A DNA stretch of 64,000 bases from Adiantum capillus-veneris. Its lineage: Eukaryota > Streptophyta > Polypodiopsida > Polypodiales > Pteridaceae. Positions 9,972 through 19,611 of the stretch are shown one piece after another. The notes under the pieces are model-generated. The model ran no database searches and had not been told where the DNA came from. It saw nothing but the letters and a program-made list of their open reading frames with translations. A program made the translations under genes and the position numbers. The stretch's first letter is position 1, and each line of letters begins with the position of its first letter. The DNA lies in contig CM043959.1 of NCBI GenBank assembly GCA_014529385.2, positions 8,147,526-8,211,525 on the forward strand, in the 5' to 3' direction.

Positions 9972-12355
9972 AGAGATAGTGCTCGGGCTGCTTTGAAACG
10001 TATCGGCAATGATCAAGCAAACACAACTATATATTTAAGAAAGAGAGAGAAAGGGGGAGGGGGTGCTTTTTGCATTAATACCTTCTTACAAATCTGTCAT
10101 GACAAATCAAAGTGAGATTAGTATTTGTTCAACATAGCTTGCGTAAATTTCACCACAACACATCACAAGAAAAGCCACCCCAATAATTGTCTTAAGGTCA
10201 GGGGAGTCCTCTCCACCCTGTCGCCCTCTTACAGTATGTGGGATTTATGGCTAGATTGATGACAACACCAGAGACAAGCTATCAAGAACTTAACAAAAAA
10301 CACCAAGACACTTACGCATCATTGTTGTCCATTACTTCACGTTGGAAGGGAGACAAAGTATCCAAGCTTAGTCCAAATCCACCCTCCTTGATTCAGCAAA
10401 TGTTGGGCTTACACTAGTAGGAGAAATGATAGATTTCCTACTCTCAATTGAATGATCACTCTCTCTCTTACAATGGCATAGAGTTCCCTTTCTAATCCCC
10501 TATTACAACACATGCACATGCATAAGACAATGAGCTTCCACTCAAGAGCTCCTTCTAGAGAGGTTGAGCTTGGCTTCTCAAGCTATAGCATAGTGCTCGT
10601 GCTTATGGCTCCCCTTTTGTGCTAGCTACACCCTCCTTTTATAGCAATTTTGAAGGCTAGGATTACTCCTCTAACCATGGTTGGGTTAGATTTTCAGCAA
10701 TTTATCTAATTTCTTTTGCTTGGAATTATCAAGAAGTTGGTGGGGAAAGAGAGAGGAGAGAAATGGAGGTGATAGGACTTTTCATAGTGGGTTAGTGTTA
10801 GTAGAGTTAGTATTAATTTACAAATGGAATTGGATATTTACAATGGGAGTATCCATGTAGGATACAAATAAGGAAGAAAAACTCTTAGGAGGTAAGAAAA
10901 GGTGGATTTCTTACAAGGTTGATGCTCCAAGTGTCTTGAGTAGGGCCAATTTTGACGCTTGTTGACAGTCCACTAGCTTTGACGGTACATTTTTTCTCCA
11001 CTCTTGACCTTCCTTGAGAGACAAGGTAATTGAAGCTGAGTAATCAACCACCATGATGCTGTCTTTTAAGAGAAGAGGCTGAATTTTGTGGTTTTTTTTA
11101 TAGATATGGGTAAATTGGAGGAGGAAAAATGAGAGTAGGTGGTCAATTTTGGAATGGAATTGTGTGTGGGAGGTATGAGTTCACCATGGTTTCTCTTATT
11201 CTTCAAGGTTGAGGAGAAGGTGAGTAGGGTGCAGAGAGGAGTGGTGAGAGAGGTGGGGATGATGAGTGAAGAAGGGTATGTGAAAGAGGAAAATGATAAA
11301 GTGGAAGAGAGAGTGTGGCTGCATAGCATGGGAAAACTAGGGTCCACTAATAAAATCATAGCTCACAGCTTGTAGCTCAAAAAAACATGAAAAAATTTTA
11401 GGCAAAAGTTCAGCCCACGAGCTACAACTTTTGTTTGTATCACCTTTTCAAATTCGGAGAGCAAGGGAACTTTAAAAATTCAGCAAAACAGACCGTTTTT
11501 TTCCACTACACAAGGTCCGTGTGGGATCCTTCTTTGGATGATTCTTTTGAATACCTCCAAGAGTGAGCCCTCCATGGTTCATGTATGCATGCCACCTACC
11601 CTTGACCTTATTTGGTAGGTCTATAATTGAAGATATTGTTGAGATCATGATATAAGTGAATAGTACAACTAAGAAAATCAAATATTGAAGGGTCTAAAAA
11701 ATATGTACATGTCAAATATAAATAATATAAGTGGAAAAAATATAAAGGGGTCAAAAAAAATCTCTCTCATTATGAGGCTACCATAAAAAGATAAATATTT
11801 TTGGTGTTCTAATTTTTTTTAAAAACAAAATAGATGTAGGAAGGGAAAAATCACAATAGTGAAAAAATATACACATAAATAAAACTAGTTTTTTTGGATT
11901 TTTGTTGGGGTGGAGTTACACCAAATATAAGAGGATCTTACATGAAAATATTTCTATATGGAATAAAGAGTATGAAAAATGGTAAGAAAAATTGTGGTAA
12001 TGGTGAGGCAATGTACAGAGCATAAATAACACACACCTAGGTAGAAATATTTAAATAAATACCAAAATAATTATGAAAAAATCTTTTATTTAGGCCCTAT
12101 ATACAAAGAAATATTTACATACGCATGGGCCATAATATACTTATATTTTTTATATTTTTTATTTTTTTGGCTCAACTAGCCCAATGACTAGCTAATTGAG
12201 GGTTTTTTATTTCAGTAAGGAGATATGGGAAAAGTCCCCTAACTCACACGCACCTATATATAGTGAAAGGGTGAGGGTAACCATAGTGTTTGAGTGATTT
12301 GATAGGGTGAGATAACTCACTATGGAAATTACAGAGAGCTGAAAAACGGCTATCA
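9671..12355 (-). repeat. E1 5' LTR (right copy)
   Basis: Matches 59-2722 along its whole length, ends GGCTATCA at 12355, and includes the same GA-rich microsatellite (about 9934-9977). Differences are scattered point changes and a short T/A-rich insertion near 12150. On the minus strand this LTR drives transcription towards gag. A TATA-like TATATATTTAAGAAAG at about 10026-10041 lies on the opposite strand to transcription, so I do not call a promoter. Confidence 0.88.
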
Positions 12356-12770
12356 TTAGCCCTCCCCCAGGATGATGGTATATTCATGTACCATCATAAA
12401 GAATCTTTTCCAAAGAGAGTGCTTCAGAGTCCTTGACAAGATCTTCATTGTTTGGCCCCTTGGAATTTTGGTTTGTGTTACACTCATGCTTCATGGAACA
12501 ATACTTACATGAGATAGTTGCCTTTTGCTCTGGTAGATCCTTTGGTAGAAGGCGACTCAAGTAAGGCTTTAAGCGATAGCCGTTTACCTTCCTGGAGTGC
12601 TCTTTCTCATTCAAGTCCATAAGTTGATAGTAACTTGAATTGAAAGCCTTCTTGACTATGTATGGCCCCTGCCATCTTGTTTCAAATTTGGCATCAAAAC
12701 GATTATCGAGTCGATTGTCATACCTTAGCACAAGATCTCCTTCATTGATGCCTTTGTCCTTCAGTTTCTT
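12356..12770 (-). pseudogene. pol: Truncated integrase end and polypurine tract of a second E1 unit
   Basis: This repeats 2723-3137: the polypurine tract (12356-12371) and the last ~115 codons of integrase (ORF 12384-12731, including RWQGPYIVKKAFNSSYY). Homology stops abruptly at 12770. Beyond it lies E2 coding sequence in the same orientation. This is the remnant of a second internal region that shared the central LTR. A deletion that removed the rest of that unit, its outer LTR and part of E2 would explain the junction. Confidence 0.82.
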
Positions 12771-13759
12771 CCAAAGGAGAGAATGCTAAATATTTCCTGA
12801 GACCATTTGGGTACCATTTCAATGTTGAAAAGATAAGCATCTGGTATGTCATCATCTACCCCTTGAGGAGCTTCCCCGTTGTGTATTCTTGAAAGATGAT
12901 CAGCTCGCAGATGAGTTTTTCCCTTTTTGACTACCACTGTGAAGTCAAATTATAGCAATATAATAAACCAGCATACGATCCTCCCTATGTTGCAAGGTTT
13001 ATTTACTAGGTATAAAAGAGCTTGATGATCCATGAAGAACACAAATTTGTTTGCAACCAAATAATGCCGAGATTTCTTTACAGCATAAATCATTCCTAAC
13101 CCTTTCCTCTTGGTGGTTGTGTAGTTCTTTTCTGCACTGTGTAACTGTCGGCTCACATAGCAAACTGGAAAATCCATTGTTCTGTCTCCAGGTTGAGCTA
13201 GAATGCTTCCAATGGCATATGCCAAAGCATCAATGTGCACATGGAATATCTTGTCCCAATTTGGTGCCTTTAGCACAGGTGCGGATATAAGGTTTTCTTT
13301 CAACCTTTGGAATGAATTCTCACACTTATTGGTCCATTCGAAATTGACTAGCAAACGATACAGAGGTTGTGCGATGACCGCATACATGTAGATGAATCTT
13401 CGATAATATCCACAGTGCCCCATAAAGGATTGCACTTGTTTTGCATTAGTAGGCCTGGGCAGGTCTACAATGACTTTGACTTTGTCCAGGTCTGTGGTTA
13501 TGTCGTTTCTTGAGACAATGTGTCCTAAGATTCGTCCTTGCTTAACCATAAATACACACTTTTCCGGGTTTAGACAGATTCGATATGTTCTGCACTTTTC
13601 AAAGACCTTTTGCAAATGGTCGATATGTTCCTCTCGCAGAAGAGAGTGTACACACAGGTCATCCATGTATATTTCTAACAATATTCTTAGGTATTCCTTG
13701 AAAGCGTGAGTCATTAACCTCTGGAAAGTGGCTGGTGCATTTGTTAAGCCAAATGGCAT
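12771..13759 (-). pseudogene. pol: E2 RT C-terminal half, RNase H and linker
   Basis: ORF 12950-13759 (269 codons) begins [15 protein letters not shown] with the catalytic YMDD at 31-34. RNase H follows: D177 in HVHIDALA and D244 in FFMDHQALLYL. The Glu expected in the TTTERE motif is replaced by Lys (TTTKRKG, 214-220), so this RNase H is probably inactive. A stop at 12950-12952 follows IILL; the same frame then continues through FDFTVVVKKGKTHLRADHLS, the usual RNase H-integrase linker, until E1 cuts it at 12770. The upstream half of RT is 13763-15541, separated by one TGA. Confidence 0.85.
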
Positions 13760-13762
13760 AAC

Positions 13763-15541
13763 TCAATATGCATAAATCCCCCATTCTGTGGCAAAAGCTA
13801 TTTTGTGTTGATCCTCCCTTGCTATTGCCAATTGGTTGTATCCTGAAAACCCATCCAGAAAGGAATAAGCCTGTTTCCCGACCACTCGCTCAAGGAAATG
13901 CTTTGTAATTGGCAAGGGATAATTATCCCTTATGGTTTCCGCATTCACCTTTTTGAGGTTTACACACACTCGTAGTTTTCCATTCTTCTTGGGAACAACC
14001 ACAATAGGTGAAACCCAATCTGTATGTTCAATTTCATAGATGAACTCTGCGTCCATCAGCCTATCAATCTCTTCTTTGATTCGTTTGGCAAATGTGTCAT
14101 TATATGTATAAGGACGTTGTTTGCTAGGTTTTGCATTCGATTTTAAAGGAATTGTATGTTGGCATATCAATGGATCAACTCCTTTAAGGTCTTTATAGGA
14201 CCAAGCAAACACATCTTTATATTTTGTGAGAAGTTGTGTTAGATGTGCTTCCTCCTCAGGCTCTAAATCATTAGCTATATAGACCGGCTGGGGCTTTTCA
14301 CCTGGTTCTGTGAGGTCTATTCTTTTTTCATTTTCAGGCCCATCGTAAGATTCTTGGTTGGTTCTCTCCCGGATTAGTGGTGTCATGATGATTTTTCTAT
14401 CCTCGATAGTAAATTTCCTATAGTGTGGTGGTACGTTCATATTTCCCTTTCCTGACTCCCCTTTACCATCACTATCCTCTTCAGTAGTCCATATCTCCCT
14501 CAAAGACCGTTTCAGTTCTTGGTATTTCTGTTTACGCTCCAGTTTGGTCCACTCTTGGTCTTTTGTTGGTTCTTTTTTTGACTTTTTAGATTTTTGTGAT
14601 TTTGTTTCAGCCCTAGATTTTCTTTCCTGTTTTATTTCTTCTCGTGTTCGTTCTTTTTGATTTTCTGAGAATTTCCCTGATATTTGATCTTTCACACAAT
14701 CCTCTGGTTTTACAAGCATCAAATAGTGAGTTTTACCTTTTATCCTGGGCATCAGGTTCTCTCTCACTTTATTTCCGGCTCTTTTCTTCCTATAGAGTTC
14801 TTGGCGTCTAGGGTGTTGATTAGCAAAATCATAAAACTTGATATTCTCGGCTTCATTCCCATGCTCACTGGAGGTGTCCGAACACTCATTATCTGCCTCA
14901 TCATTTACTTCCAGTTGTTCAGAAGAGTTGTAAAACTCTTCTTGTTCTAGAGGTACTACCGTCTCTTTTTCTGGCACCACGCTTACCATGTAATGGGGCA
15001 GCACATCGTAACCATCGTTATCGCAAATTTTTTTTGTTGGACTGTCGGTAAGGGTACAGACATCTAACATCGCCAATATGTGTTCCCATTCTAGAGTCTC
15101 CAAGGCATCTTCAGGAAATGGTTCTGAAATATACTCTTTGTCCTCAATTGCTCTCTCTAAGACGCATTCCTCTTTCCTTAAGCTTCCACAATGTGAAGCT
15201 TCGCACATCCATAGCTCTTTTGGTTGCCCCAACCATGCTGGTAGCTCTGATCCTGCTATTGTAGCCGAATCAAACTCTTCCACCGGTGTTTGGTTTACAT
15301 CTTTGTAACTATGGTCTTTCAGTTGTATTTTAGTTGTCGTCTCGCCATGTCTGAGGTATATGTGGTCATAGCCCCAATCTTGGACCATCTTTAGTTGTCG
15401 CATGAATGGTCGTCCCAAGATTATCTCATAAGCGTTCTTTTTGTCGAAATCAACTATTGCAAATGTATGCTCATACTCGATCCCGCACGAAGTGACAATT
15501 ACTTTTTTCCAAGAGTCCAAGAGGCTTTTCCATGAAACCAT
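13763..15541 (-). pseudogene. pol: E2 protease C-terminus, long linker and RT N-terminal half
   Basis: 592 codons. Residues about 20-60 hold the end of the protease domain, with EIILGRPFMRQL as second motif. A long hydrophilic linker (about 90-400), rich in Glu, Lys and Ser, follows; it has no domain I recognise. RT starts near residue 420 (PVYIANDLEPEEEAHLTQLL) and contains WVSPIVVVPKKNGKLRVCVN and SFLDGFSGYNQL, the first catalytic Asp. The ORF stops at a TGA one codon before MPFGLTN, so the break is a single nonsense codon. The C of CVNLKK replaces the usual CVDYRK. The linker length is notable. Confidence 0.83.
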
Positions 15542-16016
15542 CTGCCAACTGCAACTTCATTTTGGTAGCCCTTAGAGCTGGTTTTCCCCATTTTTTCCAG
15601 ATTTCCTTGGTGGCGATAGCAACTCCAGCTCCACTGTCAAGAATGGCTTTGGAAACTACTCCTTGGAATTCTACAGGTAGCGTCGTTTTTCCGTCTTCTG
15701 CCTCACAATATTCTCCAACCTTATTCAATGGTACCGGCCTATTGTTTAGGTTAGGTCTGTCCAATTCCCTGATTCCTTCTTGTAGTTTCAAGGTGGGGTT
15801 CTTCACTCCAAAATTTTCTAGGCATTTTCCTACTGTGGTCCACATGTTTGGCCTTAGCCTTAGGAGTTCTGCTAACGTGATTGTGCATGCCACCGGGGTG
15901 GATAACAGCTCAATCAATCCTTGTGAATCCATCACCTTGTTAGCCGAAAGTCTTTGAGATGGGACTGCTCTCACTTCCGACTTAGCTTCATATTCTCCTA
16001 GGGGTAAGGTTCTCAA
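15471..16016 (-). pseudogene. pol: E2 aspartic protease N-terminal part
   Basis: 181 codons with the retropepsin active site AILDSGAGVAIAT (D127-S128-G129). The segment before it (about 30-100) has no recognised domain. The last 20 residues are out of frame: the real continuation is the overlapping ORF 13763-15541, so a frameshift lies at about 15490-15530. The protease would cut the Gag-Pol precursor. Confidence 0.8.
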
Positions 16017-16106
16017 AGAGTCTCGTTGGTTGTTCCCCGAACTAATAGATCCTTGGTCTCCCCCTTGTGAATGTATCTCAAATTTTATTTGTGATCTTGC
16101 CTCAAA

Positions 16107-16726
16107 TTATTCAATAGGAGGTAGGATCACATTCTTTTCTTTTCTTGTGCTATTCATGTGGTCATTCATCCTATTAGCCTCGTTGGCCTCTCGGATTTGC
16201 TTCCACAGATCATCTAGACCATTACCGTCCTTTCCCATTTCTGCCAATATTTTAGGATGGACCCCGCCACTTGCCTCATCGGTGGTATTGGGCACTATGA
16301 TAGGCTCTCCCGTGGATTCGTATTTATTAGTGAGTCTTTCTTTTGTTTCCTCATGTTTCTCCAATGTTGGTTGGATAGGGGTTGGAGCTGGTGCGTCATG
16401 GAAATTTGCCGGTTTTCCCAACGGGTCTTCCATCAATGATTGAGTCGTTTTGATCATTCTTTTACACATATCCAACCTTTGTTTTTCTATTTCCGCATAT
16501 GGATATGTCATCCACCTTTGCACCTGGGTATGGTTTTTTTAAGTCGAGCTTCATAGGCTTTTAGAAGCGCATGTAGCTCCTCTTTTACCTTCTCTGCCAA
16601 CACAGATCCTCCTGATCCTGCACTTTTGGGCTCAGCTAATTCCTTTGGTGCTATGGCTGTTGTGGTGTGTGAGCTTAGGCTAGCTAGATCTTCTAACCGC
16701 TCCAACATGTTCTTTGTATGTTTCAA
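16107..16726 (-). pseudogene. gag: E2 gag C-terminal region, charged and coiled-coil-like
   Basis: Two overlapping frames (16508-16726 and 16107-16523) together make a hydrophilic segment between the zinc knuckles and protease. The first has MLERLEDLASL and EKVKEELHALLKAYEARLKK, with heptad-like Leu spacing. The second has PYAEIEKQRLDMCKRMIKTTQSLMEDP, then a Pro/Ala-rich stretch, then DDLWKQIREANEANRMND. I know no plant Ty3 domain that matches. It may be a gag tail or a separate accessory segment. Confidence 0.5.
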
Positions 16727-16921
16727 CTCATCAGATAGGGATGTTTGTTCTCGCTCTTTCCTGGCTTTCCTACGCGCCTTTCTTGCCTTCTAAGTGCTTC
16801 TCGGATTTTTCGTTTCTGAACTTTGGGCATCTGTTTTTGTTTCTTCTATTATGGGTTCGTTCGTCCTTCTTTGGGCTTGGGCCGGTGTCACCGCCTGAAC
16901 ACGTATGACTGTTTCATTTTC

Positions 16922-17691
16922 TCATACTCCACTGGAGGGTACTCTTTCCAACAGGTTCAAGGTGTCTTTTTCTCCTTTACTCGGGTTTTTAGGGCAATCA
17001 GGAATCAAATGAGTAATCCCACATTCTGGGCAATACGCATTGACTTTAATGATTTCATCATAGGGCAGTCTCTCAGCCAATGGTCTCCGCCACACTTGTA
17101 GCAGGGTCCCTTGGGTTGTTGAGGTGCTCCTTGAGCTCCTCATTGCTGGTAAGTCTGTCTCTATCCGCCCATGCCTCCATTGGCTATGAACAACAATGTT
17201 CGTTCATCTAAGATATATCTTCCTTCTCCTGCGGCCTATGCAGCAGTTGGAGGTCCTTGATTCCCTATCATGCTCCGTGGATCTGGTGTCAAGGATTCTT
17301 CCGGCGGATAATAGACAGGGTTTGCCGCATATCCGTTGGGATCCTCATAATATGCATGCATAGGCACCAAAGCCTTTTCTTCTGATTCAGTTACCGTTGG
17401 GGTGTATCTTACACCAACTGGTCGTAATCCTGGTAGGGGTGGTTGTTGCCCCAACACCGGTTGTGGTCTCTCTACACCTACAGGTCCTGGTAAGTTGCCT
17501 GCTTGATATCTAGGCATAGGTGGAACTTGAGGGGAAGCTACAGGAGCTTGGGGAGCATATGGTCTCTCCCTCGCATATCCCTTGTTATAGTAACATTCCT
17601 CGGTCCCATGGTTTGTCCATTTTTGCTCAATAGCACACCACTTGGGCTGTTTAGCCTGGGGTTTGGCGTACAAGTTGATATTTTTTAGCAC
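16922..17691 (-). pseudogene. gag: E2 gag nucleocapsid region with three Cys/His motifs
   Basis: The ORF 17236-17691 begins with WCAIEQKWTNHGTEECYYN, a variant Cys-His motif, followed by a Pro-rich tail. After its stop, the minus strand at about 17115-17075 encodes CYKCGGDHWLRDC, a CCHC zinc knuckle. In an overlapping frame (16922-17143), CPECGITHLIPDC forms another. These motifs bind RNA in gag. The frame changes between the last two show a frameshift near 17070. Three Cys/His motifs in one plant gag is more than the usual one. Confidence 0.68.
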
Positions 17692-17703
17692 TTCATCTAC
17701 GAG

Positions 17704-18238
17704 CTACTCCTGGTTTACCGCTATTTCTCCTTTCAGTGTTGTCTTGGAGGACTTGCTCCCACTTTGCTGTGAATATGAATCGTCATCAAGGTCCTTGAGC
17801 TCCCCTTCTTTGTAGACAACACAATTTTCCACAAGGTACAAAGCTTCCTTCGTCAACTCATTCAATGTAGTGCTCCTCTTCATATGTAAGTCTTTCTGGA
17901 GATCTGCATTCCTTAGTCCTTGGATGAATATCAACATAAGTCTGGACTGAGTTGGCAATTCTTCAAACAGGACAGAACTTAACATATCTCTTTAGTCTTA
18001 GGGTTGCCTTCCGTACAGATTCTCCATCTTTTTGTTTGAATTTATGGATTTGTGAGACGGTATTATGAGCTATTCCCCTTTGAGAGAATTCTTGAATAAA
18101 CTTGTCAAACACTTCCTCCATCGACTCAAAGTCTCTACGCTCCACAGAGTCAAACCAAGTTGCAGCATCATCCTCTAGGGTTAGTCCAAACCCTGCAAAT
18201 TGGGTAGGAAAGTCTAACACCTCTTCGGCTCTAATCAC
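17704..18238 (-). pseudogene. gag: E2 gag capsid core
   Basis: Two frames (17963-18238 and 17704-17985) cover a retrotransposon gag domain: FGLTLEDDAATWFDSVE, then VFDKFIQEFSQRG, then an IHKFKQKDGESVRKATLRLKR segment, continuing after a frameshift near 17975 with FEELPTQSRLMLIFIQGLRN. The TWFD and GES motifs are typical of plant Ty3 gag. It continues in frame from the upstream ORF through the TGA at 18299-18301. Confidence 0.75.
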
Positions 18239-18298
18239 ACGTATAAAGGATGCTACATGATCTCTTGGGTATCTGTTTCCTGTGTATTTCCTGTTTAC

Positions 18299-19129
18299 TC
18301 ATTTTTGCACTTGAGAAGGTCTAATTCTGCGATGGTCTACAAAACTCATCATTGGATCACCCCTTCCAAGTCTATACCCCTCCTCAGGCCTTCTGTAATA
18401 GGCTAGTTCCTCGCCCAACGGTGCTCCTAAGCCATAATTTCTAATGGTTCTCGCCAGAGGTGGTCCTTCTCTTCGAACTCGTTCCATGGGTGGTCGTCCA
18501 AGCTCGGTCAACCCTTGTGTCTTTGTCTTACTCTCTGCTTGATACCTTGAATAGTGTGGGGGTTCTTGCAAATCCCTGAGCCCTCGTGCAGCTGGATAAC
18601 CCTCCCGGTTTTGGTCTGGTTCCATTGTTGCACTTTGTCGAAGCCATGCCTGCAATGATGGTTGGTTTGCTGGTTGGTCTTGGTTGGTGAATGCTTGTGG
18701 TCTGGTGGAATGTGATGTAGCGTCATACTCATCTAAAAACGGATTTGTTGACTTGCTTGGGGTGTGGGCGGCTCTCGGTATTTCCTCAGGGGCATATGCT
18801 GATGCTCCTGGACCTGTTGCTCTTTCTACTTCCTCTCGAAGAATACGTTGGTATTCTCGCCCATATCTATCAACAAAAACTATGCCCTTCCCCGTAGCAG
18901 TTTCATAAGAGAATAAGTAAAGAACCTTTTCTTTGCTTAGTTCGTCTATGTATGGTTCTTTACAGCGAAAGTAAGAGACAATACCCTCGCTCTCGTGTTT
19001 GTAGATTCCCACATTCTCGTTATAAGTTGGAACTCTGATTGTTTTCTTATCATACATGAAAATAGCTCCGTGCCGATCAACTTTTGGTGGCGGCTCTTGA
19101 GTTTCTGAAACCATTTTCCCTTTAGCCAC
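18299..19129 (-). pseudogene. E2 ORF before gag core, probable gag N-terminus
   Basis: 276 codons. The first ~105 residues look like a compact domain (DRHGAIFMYDKKTIRVPTYN, then FVDRYGREYQRILREEVERA). The rest is Pro/Arg/Gly-rich and disordered in appearance. It reads in frame into the gag core through one TGA, so it may be the N-terminal half of a long Gag. I recognise no family. An independent accessory ORF is the alternative. Confidence 0.5.
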
Positions 19130-19173
19130 GTGTCTCCATATCTGTTGTAATCTTACAGGTTGCTAACTATTAA

Positions 19174-19611
19174 CTAGTGGTTCCCCTTTTCGTCTCGGAA
19201 TCTATCTCCATCATCATACACGTGGATTATCTCTAATCTTTGTGCTAGCTTCTCTTCAATGCAAATGCACTTGCGACCTCGATAGTCAGAATAGACTAGG
19301 GCTCCTCTTGAGTTTGCTCCCTCCAAGAAGATCACCGTAAGCTTGGAATCATTCAAAGGATTTTGGGAGGTACTTCCTCCTCGCATAGGTCCATCATAGG
19401 TGAAACCTCCTGGCTGTTGGCTACCCATCATGAAGAAAGATTTTTCTGACGAAGTGTCAGTATCACTACCTTCCTCAATAATCGGTGCTAGCGGATCTAA
19501 CCTTGCCTGAGTTACACTCTCTTCGGTCGACACTACACTACCTTGGTCACCTGCCACCTTCTGGTCTCTAACAATGTATCTTCCTGATCTCAAATTCATC
19601 AAACTTATCAA
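19174..19611 (-). CDS. E2 first ORF after the leader, unknown function
   Basis: 145 codons, open. It is mostly acidic and Ser/Gly/Thr-rich in the first half. The C-terminal third, DSKLTVIFLEGANSRGALVY and CICIEEKLAQRLEIIHVYDD, looks folded. No domain is recognised. It lies 45 bp upstream of the next ORF in a different frame. It may be an accessory protein or the true Gag N-terminus with a frameshift. Confidence 0.42.
   Translation of the reverse strand: MISLMNLRSGRYIVRDQKVAGDQGSVVSTEESVTQARLDPLAPIIEEGSDTDTSSEKSFFMMGSQQPGGFTYDGPMRGGSTSQNPLNDSKLTVIFLEGANSRGALVYSDYRGRKCICIEEKLAQRLEIIHVYDDGDRFRDEKGNH

Larger units (their letters stand above)
59..12770 (-). mobile_element. E1: Tat-like Ty3/gypsy retrotransposon, LTR-internal-LTR-truncated internal
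   Basis: Two near-identical segments (59-3137 and 9671-12770) bracket gag and pol on the minus strand. Each holds a full LTR plus about 390-415 bp of the integrase end. The order on the minus strand is truncated integrase, LTR, primer site, extra ORFs, gag, protease, RT, degenerate RNase H, second RNase H, integrase, polypurine tract, LTR. The second, archaeal-type RNase H is a known mark of the Tat lineage. The LTRs differ by scattered substitutions and an indel of about 20 nt near 12150, so the insertion looks fairly young. No 5 bp target duplication can be seen because the right end is truncated. Confidence 0.88.
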
